Origin: Pyricularia pennisetigena
Lineage: Eukaryota; Ascomycota; Sordariomycetes; Magnaporthales; Pyriculariaceae
NCBI RefSeq assembly: GCF_004337985.1
Contig: NW_021940921.1
Location: 248,001 to 312,000, forward strand
Direction: 5' to 3'
Length of the DNA stretch: 64,000 bases
Shown: positions 33,854 through 45,100 of the stretch, piece after piece
How positions within the stretch are numbered: the stretch's first letter is position 1
Layout of the letters: every line of letters starts with the position of its first letter
The notes under the pieces: model-generated
Database searches by the model: none
The model's input: the letters and a program-made list of their open reading frames with translations, nothing else
Told to the model about the DNA's origin: nothing
Program-made: the position numbers and the translations under genes

Positions 33854-35248
33854 TTAAAGATAATGCATATATAATTTATTAACCAGTTAATGGGGTAGCT
33901 AATAGCGACCAAAAAAAATATTAAATATATCCCAGTTAAACCAAAAGTATTTGCTTTTGATTTTTTTATATTTAAAACCGATTTTATTGTCGGTATTTAG
34001 ACCGTCGATAGGTAAAATGTTTTAAAAAAAACGCAATTTTTTTATAATAGCCTGAATCGCGTCCGAATTAAAAAGATAACCAGTCCAGGGATAATTTTTA
34101 ATTAAAATAAAAAATTGCGTATAGTATGCTAAAAAAGCCGTTAGGATTTTTTCGCGGGCGTCCTCGAAAATTTCCTTTTTTGCGCGGTCCATATTAGCAA
34201 ATCGATCGGCGATAATGGATTGGGTTTATATAAAATTAAAAAAATCGTTTTGTTGGTCGTCGCTAAAAAATTTGGGATAAAGTTCGGTAATTTTTATTTT
34301 GGGTTTGGTAAGGATGGGACGATGGAACCGCCCCTCGTCGTACAAATTGTTAAAAATATTTTTAAATGTTAATAAATCCAATGGGTGCATTTAAATTTGA
34401 TTTGCACGTTTTTTTTTTTTTTTCAACCGTCCGATTTTAATAGGTTTAAAACGGGACCAGGTATCGATAGCAAATATTATTATCGTCCTATTATAGCAGG
34501 CGCGGTTAAAATTAAATAAATTGGCGACGTCGATGGTTTGGTCGGTTCGCGAACGGGTAACCAAACGATATTAAAATTATATTAAATGTAAATTATTTAA
34601 GGCGATAACGTTATCGGTAATAATTATATAATCGGCGACAGCAAATAGGGTGGAGGATTGTTTAATATTAAATTTAAAAGGGTTGCGGTAATTTCCATTA
34701 AAATCGTTAGGATTTTTTTTACTTTTAATAACGATTTTTCCCTGCCGGCGAAAAATAAAGTAAAAGAAATGGTAACAAATTTTAAACCAATCGTCGATAT
34801 AATAACCGTTATATATATATGGTCCAAAGTTAGCGGTTTTAAATTTTAAATCGCCGTTTTTAAAATTAGGTCCGGTGGTTATTGTCCGCAAATAAATTAA
34901 TATTGTGGCGAAGATTATGGGAATTATAACCGGTTTAAATTTGTTTGCGACTATTTTTAACCCGGGGAAATTAATGTCGTTTTAGCGGATAAAAGGGGGG
35001 ATAAGGGGTAGGCGACGCCGATTTACCAAATTATCGAAAATGGGTTTGGTACCCCTATCGTTAAATATATCCGGTACGGAGGCCAAAATCTTTTGCCAAA
35101 CGGGTATTTTATTGCTTTTAATTTATTTACCGGGATTGTTTATTTTAAAATAAGTTAAAAAGCCGAATACGTCGGCGATTAAAAATAAATTAACCAATAA
35201 TTAAAATTGTGCCCGTTATCCCAAAATATATAAAAAGGTGAAAACCAA

Positions 35249-35367
35249 ATTGTGACAATTGTTACATTATAGCAATAATTGTTTAATATTACCGCAAAAA
35301 ATTGTAATAATTATTACAATATAATAAATAGTAGGATATATTAGTGTAAAAATTGTAATAATAATCG
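35249..35367. repeat. Palindrome cluster 4
   Basis: Sites at about 35249-35267 and 35302-35319 (TTGTAATAATTATTACAA, a perfect palindrome) and a half site near 35351. Confidence 0.75.
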
Positions 35368-36150
35368 CAATTTAATAAAAGGAAATATTAACCTATTATA
35401 TTAATATATTGTACCAAAATATTTGTCGTTTCGTAGCCAAATACGACTATTATTTCGTTTATATTCGACGAATTACTGTTAAAATGGTATGTTAAAATTT
35501 GGTTATTAACGCGTGTTTTTGCTACGGCGACGCCAACAACGGATTAAAAACGTTTAAAGGTTTGGGCGATTGGGGTTTCGTTCGTATTACGGAAAATGTT
35601 ATTTCCGCGACCGAACCAGGCGGGCGGGTTGGTATTATTATTAATTTTAAAGCAATTAATATAGCTTAAATAGGGTATAATGCGAACCATTTTGGTAATA
35701 TTCGTGTTTTTTACCCTGCGCCAAATTATAATAATTATCGCCGATACGGATTGGTTTTTACCCAATTGAAAATCCTTTTATAACGGGACGGGTAAACGAT
35801 CCAGGAAATCCGTGTTTTTGTACAATAGGAAATAATATTCGGGTTATACGAAATTTACTGGTCCATTATTTGGCGTCGAATTAGGTTTGGGTTACGTCCG
35901 CGATACCGAAATAAGGTTAGTTTTAATTGGCCGAGCGGTGGTGGTTTTATATATACGGGGTACGGGCGGTTTATTTAATAGCGCGGGTACCGGGTTAATA
36001 ATAATTTCCGGTTATAGTGCAGGGGGCCGGTTTTTGGGGTTTTTTGGTAACGGGGATAATAAATTAGTAAATGGTTTAAAGGATATTAAAAAAGTTTGCA
36101 ATTGGCGGTTATCCAAATCCGGGGCAGGTTCGTTATAATTGTCGTCCATA

Positions 36151-36340
36151 TTAATATTATTATCGCCTTTATTGGCGGACGCGGGGGTAAATTAATTATC
36201 GTTTTCGCCTATATAAATATCGTCGTTATTATAGTCGACGGGGGCGGGGGTAAATTCGTTATCGCCGGCGTCCATATCGGTATTATTTCCATTTTTATTA
36301 ACGGGGGCGGGGGTAAATTTATTATCGCCGGAATCCATAT
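36151..36340 (-). repeat. Three 63-bp tandem repeats (21-residue acidic repeat)
   Basis: The motif GCGGGGGTAAATT recurs at 36181, 36244 and 36307, exactly 63 bp apart. Read on the minus strand each unit gives an Asn/Asp-rich segment ending in FTPAP. Period divisible by three supports coding origin. Confidence 0.85.
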
Positions 36341-36671
36341 TAATATTATTTTAATTGTTATTATTATTATTAGGAATAGGGGGAAGATTTAAAGGGATTC
36401 CGGTTGTATTCGAATAACCTTATAATGTAAAACGGTCTAACCGAGCAAAATTTAATTCCAAAATAATTGCAGTATCCGCGTCGTAATTTTCCAAATTTTT
36501 AAAATATTGGTTTATTTTTTTTGTCCGCGTTTTTTTTTATGGTGTGGTTATTAAATTGGTAAATAATTTAATATTATTGGGTATATGTTCCAACGTAAAT
36601 TTGGTGGTGGTTTGGGCGGAGGTTTTGCCTTTTTGGCGTTTTTTAGGAATTATAGTGATAAAAGAGCGTAA

Positions 36672-36730
36672 TTGTAACAATTATTACGGTTTTTGGCGAA
36701 TTAAAGCAATTATTGTAACTATTATTATAA
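36672..36730. repeat. Palindrome cluster 5
   Basis: TTGTAACAATTATTAC at 36672-36687 and a related ATTGTAACTATTATTAT further on, just upstream of the minus-strand region that starts near 36655. Confidence 0.7.
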
Positions 36731-36933
36731 TAAAATTAATTAATTTACCCCGGATTTAACCGGGTGGGGGGTATTTTTGCAATACAGGGGCGCTAATTAT
36801 AATTTACCCTCGTTACGATTAAATTAATACCTGTTTGGGTGGGTAAAGTATAAATAGTTTTGTCCAATTAAAAATGTTTTAATTAGGTTTCCTAACGAAT
36901 ATGTTTGCAGTATTTATCAAAGCAATTTTGCGA

Positions 36934-37020
36934 TTGTAACAATTGTTACGTTTATTGGTTAAAAATTGAGCGTTGGTTTAATCGTTACAATTTTTTATTA
37001 ATCGTTACAAAAAAAATTTG
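36934..37020. repeat. Palindrome cluster 6
   Basis: TTGTAACAATTGTTAC at 36934-36949 and half sites ATCGTTACAA near 36979 and 37003, in the 480-bp gap between the divergent starts at about 36655 (-) and 37137 (+). Confidence 0.75.
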
Positions 37021-37136
37021 GCGGTTGGGAAAAAGGTTTTTATTGTAAAAAAAAAAAAAGTTAACAAAAATAAAAAAGGAGGTATTTATAATTGGGTTTA
37101 CGTGTGGGGTTTTTTGTTGATAAAATAAGGTTAAAA

Positions 37137-39842
37137 TGGAAACGTTAAAATTTCCGGAGTTTAACCGTAATAATTGTTATAATTCGCAATATCGAACCTT
37201 TTTATTTTTAATCGGGGCGCCGTTACGCCGTATTAGCTTATATATAATCCAGGTTTTTAATTTACGTAATAATTGTTATTATCCAATATTTGGTCGTTTT
37301 ATTTAGGCCGTTAATTGGGGATTTTGGTATTTAATAATTATATATTTTGCGCTGTTTAATTTTCCCCTTTTAATTAATCCAATTCGGCGTCGCTTTTTTT
37401 ATCGTTCGACCGTTTTATAATCCAGGGTACGTTATTTAATTTAATTAGGATTTAACCTTATTCGCTTTTTAATTTTTAAATTATAAATTTATAAACGTTT
37501 TTATACTGGATATTTTTATAACCGTTAACGTTAACCAGCATTTTAACCTATGGTTATAATACCGTTTAATTCGTTCGTCGGCGTTTATTAGTTTATTTTC
37601 CCGAATAATTGTTAATTATATCCATCGTTTCCTAAAATGCTACCGTATTTTAATTCCGCCGCCTTTTTTTTTATTGTTTGTGCAAATAGGAGGCGTAATT
37701 TCGTATCCCATTTTCGTATATTATTGGGAATTAAGCAACGAAATAATCGCTATATTGTTTAAATTATTTAATTAATTGTAAATTTGGAATATTTTCCAGC
37801 AAATCGTTTTTCGTCCATTCCCGGTTATAAAAATGGACGAATTTTTTAACGATATTAAAAATTATTGGTTTGGGTAATATTAGCTGGGATAATAGGTCGT
37901 ATAACCGCCGCGGGTTTGGGTAAAAAATGGTTATTGCAAAATGGGTACCCCATTTATCCAATTATTTAAACATATAACCTTTTTTGGAATTTTTCCTGGG
38001 TATTTTAATTGGCTGTTTTTTAGGGGGTAATACGGGTAAAACTCCAATTTGGTGGATATAAGCGTTGCAATAGTTTTTAGGTTGGTTTATTGTAAAAAAT
38101 GGATTCGTTTCCTGTATAAAATTTAATATAGTTCGTCGAAAATATTTAGCGTTGGCGAAAGTTTGCATATTTGGCGCCTTTTTTTTTAAATTTTTTTTAT
38201 TTATTATTTCCTGTTGCGTTTAATGGGGCGGAACGCGTGGTTTAAATATACCCAAAAAACCGGTTTATGGTAATTCCGACGCTTTTACCCGGTTATTATC
38301 GTTTAAATTAAATTTAGCGATACGTGGAAAGTTAATGGGGAATAACCGCGTTTATAAATACGTTAAAAAGTTTAAATGGATAATTTGTAAATTTTTAGCG
38401 TTTCCTCGTAATATTACGGGTTATTTGGTTAATTTAATTAATAATTTTGGTTTAATTGGTTTATATTTAGCGATGGACCCCTGCGTATCGAAATATTAAT
38501 AGGGCGCAAAAAAATATGCGGTTTTTTTACGGTTGGGCCCGCGTGCGGTTTATCCGAATTTTTACCACAGGTTTGCGGGGTCGTTTAATATTAACGCGCC
38601 GTATTATATTATACGTTTTATATTAAATATATCCATACCTATACCCAAAAATAAAATGGAAAATATAATGCGAATTTTAAAATCCGGTTTGGAAAATTTT
38701 GCGTAAATTTTAATTTTATCGATTTTAAGTGTAAATGCATTGTACCGGATAATTATATCGGTTGCGTTTCGTTTAATAAATTTTTTAAATATAAAATTTT
38801 TTATTAGGAATTAACGTGTTTGGATAATACGGTTCCTGGCGTCCATATATATAATGGTTTTAAAAATACGGGTGGCGGATAATGGTATAGTATTTTTTAT
38901 TAGGAATAGGAGGCGCCGGTAATCGTTAATAAAGGTTTTGCGTTCCAAACATTGTATTATAATCGTAATTTCGGGTCAGTTAAAAAACGTTTTAACGAAA
39001 CGCATTATTTTTTTATAATATAATTGGTCGAGGACGTAAATTTTAATTTTTACTGTAAAGGTTACGGTGCACCCGAATACAAATACGTTTGCTGGTATAA
39101 TTACCCGGACCAAACGCAATATAAAAAACGATTTTTTAAAATCTTTCCACTGTAAAATTATATAAAATTTATTAATAGCAAATAAAACGATACGTTGGTG
39201 GAATATAGGGTTTCGAAAAAGTTTAAGGAATCGGTAATTGGTGGTTTGTTCCGGGTTTAAAAAAATATGCGTATATTTATAAGCGGTTTACGGGTTCCAA
39301 AAAGGGTTATGCTAAATAAAATTAATTTTGGTAATAAAAACCGTATATTTATATTTACGTTTAAAATAAATTGGTCGATTAATTTGGGGTTCGCGGCGGG
39401 ATAACGTTATATATTGCGTAATTATTTTTATTTTAATTTGTTTAATAGGATTATTTGGATAATAATAATATTATTGCGAATTACCGAGGTAGTTTGCAAT
39501 ATTATATTCTTTTTATACCCGGTTTTTACCAGTAAAATAACATTTTTTATATTATATAAAACCCGGTATATATATTGTATTTGGTTATAATGTGGGATTC
39601 GTGTAGGAGTATTGGGGGGTTTGTGGAGGTTTAAAAACTATATAGCAGCTAAGGAAACGAGTTTATATTATAGGTTTAAATTATTAAAAATTTTGGTTTT
39701 AGCGTATAATTCCGGGAAAATATGTACGTCGGAGGAGGTATTTGCCGCCGCGTGTGCGGGATTGGGACCGCGAAAAATTGCGTCGATTTGGTGGGAAAGC
39801 GAAATATATATAGGCGTATTTCCGGATATTATATATATGTAA
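37137..39842 (+). pseudogene. Uncharacterised degraded gene in TIR-1
   Basis: One plus-strand frame runs from the ATG at 37137 (METLKFPEFNRNN) to a stop at 39842, about 900 codons. It is interrupted only by stops of the RIP type. The second half is the most protein-like: TVPGVHIYNGFKNTGGG, DVNFNFYCKGYGAPEYKYVC and the final open stretch CTSEEVFAAACAGLGPRKIA. No family was recognised. The first half is Pro/Arg-rich after allowing for RIP and is less certain. A minus-strand frame at 37764-38168 competes for part of it. The palindrome cluster lies just upstream, as a promoter would. Confidence 0.4.
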
Positions 39843-39890
39843 TTTAATACGAATATATAAAGATTTGCGGAAATAATGGTTTTTTTTAAT

Positions 39891-40260
39891 GGGTGGATAT
39901 ATAGCGTATTATATAATATATATTTTATACGGATTGTAAAATTAATGGTTTTGCGTTATTTATATTAAAATTTATATATAAAAATTCTTTTCGCTTTTGC
40001 GATTTTCCTTATATAAGTTTTAACGGATTATAATCGTTATTAATAAAATGCGAAATGGGTATCGATAGTATTTATGGGTGGACGTATAATATATTAAATG
40101 AAATTTACCTTATACGGATTATAAAATAGATATTTTTGCGATATTTAGATTAAAATTTATATATAAAAGTTTTTTTCGTTTTTGCGATTTTTTACATATA
40201 AATTTTAACGGATTATAATCGTTATTGTTAAAATGCGAAATGGGTATTAATAATATTTTT
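39891..40260. repeat. Two tandem copies of a 185-bp unit near the right end of TIR-1
   Basis: Units start GGGTGGATATATA at 39891 and GGGTGGACGTATA at 40076 and share AACGGATTATAATCGTTATT and AAAATGCGAAATGGGTAT; differences are mostly transitions. Such subterminal repeats are common transposase-binding regions, but that role is inference. Confidence 0.8.
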
Positions 40261-40456
40261 AAATTAATAATGGGGATACCGCTATAAACGGATAAAGGGC
40301 GGGTTATATCCAATTTTTAATTAGCGTACCGGGTGTAAAAAATTTTAAATTAATGAAAAAGGCCTACTAATTCCTATTTTTAACGATGTTTTTTTTTTCG
40401 ATATTTTGCGTGGTTGTGGAATAATAAGGGAATGTCGGTCGCAAAAAAGCCAAAAA

Positions 40457-40489
40457 TACCGCTATAAACGGCGAAAATCGACAAATTGT
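40457..40489 (-). repeat. Inner terminal inverted repeat, right (TIR-1)
   Basis: The reverse complement matches 20806-20838 at 30 of 33 bases. Confidence 0.8.
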
Positions 40490-40627
40490 CCTTAAACCTA
40501 AACCAAAGCGTTTTTTGGATGGACCCACAGGTATATTGCAAAGCCGCAATTGAGCCACGAAGTGGAGCGAAGCGAACGGAGTGGATCAATTGTGGAGCTT
40601 TGGGCTTCAGGGATGAGCCCTGAGACT
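40490..40627. other. Outer right flank of TIR-1
   Basis: Contains GAAGTGGAGCGAAGCGAACG and the small inverted repeat GGGCTTCAGGGATGAGCCC (about 40600-40618). Composition is closer to unique DNA than the surroundings. No gene was seen. Confidence 0.4.
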
Positions 40628-40780
40628 ACTTCGCAATGGGGACCGAGCGCTCCATATACCTTTCAGCCACATGGTTTTTCGGCCAATTTGATTGGCCGAA
40701 AACATCGCGCGCGTTCTAGTCTGAGGACACCCTGTCGATTTTCGCCGCTCATGGCGCGTATTTGTACTGTATTCGCAATA
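40628..40780 (+). mobile_element. Isolated third left end of the TIR family
   Basis: This stretch reads CTTCGCAATGGGGACCGAGC and continues like 20708-20838 through CAGCCACATGG and TTCGCCG..ATGGCG. It keeps CACCCTGTCGATTTTCGCCG, with CpA/TpG sites still present, so it is less RIP-damaged than the other two copies. It ends after about 150 bp, so it is a truncated or solo end, or a short non-autonomous relative. Confidence 0.65.
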
Positions 40781-40987
40781 AAACAGCAAAAAAGACAGTG
40801 TAATCTCAGTATGCAATTAAATATTCGAATAGAAAAATAAATATAAATCGTCAAAATATGGAATAACCTGCGTTACAATATATGCTTCTTTTCCACTTTT
40901 TTAACGCCGGAACCATTGGTGTAGCTTTTTTGGTTATATAGATATTTAAATATGAAATATATATTTCTAATTTTCTATATATATTAT
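40781..40987. other. AT-rich spacer
   Basis: No coding or repeat content recognised in this 207-bp stretch. Confidence 0.4.
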
Positions 40988-41544
40988 TGTTAACAATATG
41001 GGTTGCTAACAGGGGTTTAGGCATTAGCCTAGGTGCGGCGTGGTACTAGTTGCGTTGTAAAAACCTGTATTCACAGGGCTTAAATGCATTAAATTGTTCA
41101 CTAAATTTGGGATTAATAAATTTGATTCATTGGTGGGGGAAATTTTGTTTTATTTCCCTTATATACTTTCCGATATCAAAATGGGGGTCCGTACCCCGTA
41201 AAGGGTTCCGGTGTCGCACACGATTTTCCGAAAAATTATTTTATATACGTTGTTGAAAAAACACCCTTATTTTTATATAAACCATTTTTGGGTTCGCACT
41301 AATTTGCTAATTTGGTGAAAACTTCAACCCGATATAGGGTAATTGATTCGTAAATGCAGGGTGGGTATTAAACCCGGTATAGGGTAAAACCCCATTCGCT
41401 GATTTTAAATCGCAATTCCTGCAATACGCAAAATATAATATAAAACACGATAACCCCAATAACCCCATTTCGGCACTATTTATTGTAATTAATATACAAA
41501 TAAAAATTGACCTATTATATGTTAAATAACGCATATAATTAATA
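40988..41544 (-). repeat. Copia-B1 3' LTR
   Basis: 557 bp, starting TGTTAACAATATGGG on the plus strand. It aligns to 48083-48565 and, inverted, to 56803-57357. It is about 74 bp longer than the 48083 copy because of an internal segment near 41322-41410 that the latter lacks. Confidence 0.9.
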
Positions 41545-41741
41545 CACCCTTTTTTTGCTATTATCTACATAAAATCGGAAAAAAAGTGTATAAAAATAAA
41601 ACCTTTAAAAAAGAGATCCTTTTTATATCCCAACCCGATTCGAATTCCCGATATAAACCCCCTGGATAAATAAACCATTTATACCGACTTATAACCCCCG
41701 AAATGGACGAACCCCGGAATTGGAAAAAACCCCCAAAATTG

Positions 41742-41815
41742 TAATAACACCCGGATTCGAACCCCCGATTTGCATAATATTAACCCACGGAATTAACTAT
41801 TAAACCAAATAACTA
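41742..41815 (-). other. tRNA-like sequence in Copia-B1 3' region
   Basis: On the minus strand a TGGTTTAATAG A-box-like segment is followed by GGGGGTTCGAATCCGG, a perfect B box, about 74 nt overall. The same sequence occurs in plus orientation at 56530-56603. RIP-type changes disturb the acceptor stem here. Confidence 0.6.
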
Positions 41816-42120
41816 CTTTGGCTGTTCGTTGGTAATAGTCCAAATTAGGTATATTATATAAGGTATTTCGAATGCGTGACTCGCCCAAAATACGAGCTTT
41901 TTCAATTTTAATTCAATTTCTGGTATAAGGTCGGTATAAATTGCTTATTAGTTAACCTATAAAGGGTAGATTCGGGTAATACGGCCAATATTGGGTTAAC
42001 AAAAAACCCATATTTGCGAATAAAAAAAATGTAATGGGTAATTCATTAACGAATTAATTAAATGCCCTAAAATTTAATAGGTAAAAACTTAGCTTTTAGG
42101 GGTTTAAGCCCTATAAACTT

Positions 42121-45100
42121 TTAAAAAACCTTATAAATTGGAAGCGTTAGGGGTTTTGTTAGGTTATTAGCGGGCAATTGCTTGGATTCCAGGTATTTTA
42201 AAGTTACTAATCCTTTTATAATTAATTCCCGTACGTAATAAAATTTTAATAACGTATATTTAATACGTTCATGGTGCGTAGGGTTATATGCGTTAGCTAT
42301 AAAGCCTGTATTATTCCCAAATATTACAATAGGGCCTTTTATAAGTAGTCCAACTTTTATAAATAAACTTTTAAACCATTGTATTTTACGCAAAGCTTCC
42401 GTTAAAACATCGGTTCCGGTTTTCGGAATGTTTAAAGCTATAATATTAACTTTTTTGCATTTCCACATTAAAAGGCCTCCAAATAAAATATACAAATATC
42501 CGTAAATGGACTTTTAATTTTCCCTAGCCCCGGCAAAATCGCTCTTACTAAAACCCAGTAATTTTGAGTTTTTAAAACCCCCTATTAATAAACTGGGTGG
42601 TAATTCGGCTTTAAGTACTTTATTTCCATAACAAATAAATGAAAATTTAATACCCGCTAAATAACGTAGTAAATTTTTAACTGCCGTTAAATAAATTATA
42701 ATAGTTTTTGTTAAAAAACGTGAGAACCACTAGACCGTAAAACCAATATCCGGGCGCGTTAATAGTATTAAATATATAAAGGTACCGATAATACGCTGTA
42801 ATAATTTAATTTCCAGCGCAATTACGGGTTTACCCCCGCTATATTTTAGCATACCCGGTTATAAGTGAACAAATATAAGTTTGCAATTAATTAATCCTAG
42901 CGTTGCTAATATTTCCTTTATATATTAATTTTAATGGAACTAAAATAGGCGTTTAAGCCTATTTTTGATAATTCAAACGTTTAAAAAATGGGTTGCAAGG
43001 CCCCTGTTTTCCAACCCGTATACTTTGTTAAAACGGGTTTTTATTTCCTGAGTATATTGCAATTTAGGACCTATTAACAGGCAATCGTTTACAAAGGTAA
43101 CAATAAAATATTTGGATTTAACGTTATAAAAAACAGCGGGATTAGAAATTAATAATTTAAAACCTTTTTTAAAAAATAGGGTTTTAAATTTGTTTTGCCA
43201 TTTTTTGGACCCTGTTTCAAACCATATAACGCCTTTTCCAATTGTATAACCTCCAATATTTTCGGGTTATAACCCATTTTTACTAAAATTTTAACGGTGG
43301 TAAAATTACTATTTTTTGCCAATTCGTTAAAACCGTTTGGAATTTGCAAATTTATATTTACGTGGGTAAGGTCACTATTTAAAAACGCACCGATAAAATC
43401 GATTTGTTTTATTTCCCAATTTTATGTATTAGTTATAGCTAATAATATACGTCAGGTAGGTGGTATATTGATGTTAGCAAAAACTTCGATATAATTTAGG
43501 CCTTCGACCTGTAAAAACCCCTAATAACAAGCCTAATTTTATATTTTATAGGTTTATTATTTTGATCCTTTTTTAATTTAAATACCGGCCGGGTAAAAAC
43601 GAATTCACGGCCTGTAGGTATCTTAATGTTTGGGATAGAACGGAAAGCTTTTGGAGTAACGATTTGGTCGAATTTAAACGTTAAAACAATTAACCATTTA
43701 ACATTTTCAAAGCTACTTGAAACTCGCTGGTAACTAATTAATTTACCGTTTTTGATGGGTTTTTTCTTTATTTCTTTTTGGTTTAAAAATAAAAATAATG
43801 CACGTAATTTATATCCATTAGATTTGGGTTTTCGAACTACGAATTTAACTCTATATTTTGTATTTTAGGTATTAAAAACACCGGAATTTCCGTTGTTTTA
43901 AATACTGGATTAGGTACCGCTACCGTTATAGGCTCTGGGGGGCGAACGGTAAGCTGTACAGGTTTAGCAGGCATTATATTTTCAGGGTTTGAATGCCTTG
44001 TAACGGGTGGTAACTACCCTGTAACCGGTGGTAAATGCCTTATATTGTTAGGGTCTTTTGGGGGATAATTATCCGTTGCAACGCTGTTAATTTCGTTTTT
44101 AAATTCAAAATTAAAATCCGCTTTTGAATTTGTATTTTCCCCCTTAAAAATCTATAACGTTTCCCCTGGAATAACCAAATTTTCAGTGGTTATACCTTTT
44201 ATAATTTTTACGGTAAAGCTTTTATATACGGCCCGTCTAACGGGTGCGTAAACCAACGTTGTAAAATTTGATAAATGGGTTGAAAGTTTCACCGTTTCGG
44301 TGCGGGGAACCAATTTATTAGATTTTTGGCGTTTTTCCAACGGTATAATAACCTGGCATATAATACCAATAACCCGAAAATACCCTAAATTGGGTTTATG
44401 CGGTAATCCAGGTTGGAATTCGGAATAAAATTCTTCGTAAAATATTAAATCCCTATTAATTACCGTTGTACGGTTAATTAAATTAACCACGGTAAATAGT
44501 AAATAATACCATAAATAAAATGGTAAACCCGCCGCTATAATAGTAGCCCGAAATTTATCCAAAATAATTTTAACGGACCGTTCCGTTAATCCGTTTTGGC
44601 CGTGGTTATAAAGATTCCAAATGCTAAAATTAACATTTTTATTTGTAAACCAATTTTAAAAATCTGTATTAACCTCGTACCCCCCATTAAAGTGAAAATT
44701 CAGGGGGTAACGCTCGTACGTAGCTTTGAAAACCCTAAAAAAGCCTTTAATAGCCACTAAAACCGTAGGTCCGGTATTATTTTTTAATGGGATAAACCAC
44801 CGAAAACGTGATTTTCGGTCCATTAATAACAAAAATACGGGCTTTTTATTGTCAAAATTAGGTTTAAAAATAACTTTATCACCCTTTATAAAATCGAAAA
44901 TATTAGGGGGTGTAGGGAGTGCGACCTTATTTATACGCGTAATAAAAATGGTTTTAATATAAGCAGTATAAGTAATTACCCTAATTTTGTCGAAATTAGG
45001 TAAACCTTTTATAATTTTAACGGTTTTTCTAACAATAATAGCCGTATATGCCCCAAACGCCTGTACCATATTAGGGCTTTTTGGGCCTGGATTCCGTTAT

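Larger units (their letters stand above)
24279..34390 (-). pseudogene. Degraded SNF2-family helicase gene, split by copia insertion
   Basis: On the minus strand a frame starts at 34390 (MHPLDLLTFKNIFNN). The Walker A region appears as LLTNEINTGKT near 33640 (family DEMGxGKT), followed by YFPTLIFVPANLISQICKKA. The gene is cut at 33315 and resumes at 27203, where FYSTF restores the expected SYSTF-type block. The helicase C lobe lies at 25540-25250: GLSQAERDKTVSDF, then NISNAGFNLHPNC, and YSRLIRLGQ (the family's GRxxRxGQ motif VI). A further C-terminal region runs to about 24279 and converges on the DUF6589-like gene. Intron-like segments with palindromes occur at 25545-25720 and 33720-33960. 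Stops are mostly RIP-type. SNF2 proteins move nucleosomes or other DNA-bound proteins using ATP; here the gene travels in a mobile element. The true start may lie upstream at about 36655. Confidence 0.75.
34400..36655 (-). pseudogene. Uncharacterised degraded coding region upstream of SNF2 helicase
   Basis: From an ATA at about 36655 (probably a RIP-changed ATG) the minus strand reads IPKKRQKGKTSAQTTTKFTL, a low-complexity basic start. It continues through three 21-residue acidic repeats (36151-36340), a Pro-rich stretch, and a segment with NPPAWFGRGNNIFRNTNE. A palindrome-bearing intron-like gap lies at 35240-35400, after which another frame reads KNGDLKFKTANFGPYIYNG and related sequence. 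That last part is in the same frame as the SNF2 start at 34390, separated only by a TAA that could have been CAA. The whole may therefore be the N-terminal half of the helicase protein. No domain was recognised. Confidence 0.45.
20639..40560. mobile_element. TIR-1: large RIP-degraded DNA element with inverted terminal repeats, interrupted by a copia element
   Basis: The left end is fixed by comparison with a second copy that starts abruptly at 59820 inside an LTR. The right end is inferred from an inverted 33-bp match (40457-40489) to 20806-20838 (30 of 33 bases identical). Without the 6.1-kb copia insertion the element is about 13.8 kb. Its gene order is a DUF6589-like gene (+), an SNF2 helicase (-), an uncharacterised region (-) and an uncharacterised gene (+). 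The direct copy TIR-2 matches from 59820 to the window end with mostly C/T and G/A differences, which supports mobility and later RIP. No target-site duplication could be defined, so the outer right border is approximate. Whether all genes belong to the mobile unit is an inference. Confidence 0.65.

Noticed and set aside
37764..38168. Two minus-strand frames (65 and 68 codons) in line within TIR-1
   Set aside because: They could be coding with one RIP stop between them, but the plus frame spans 2.7 kb over the same area. The case is unresolved, so no separate gene is called.
20639..40560. Starship-type giant element
   Set aside because: No DUF3435/tyrosine-recombinase captain gene was recognised at the edge, and the ends carry inverted repeats, which Starships usually lack.
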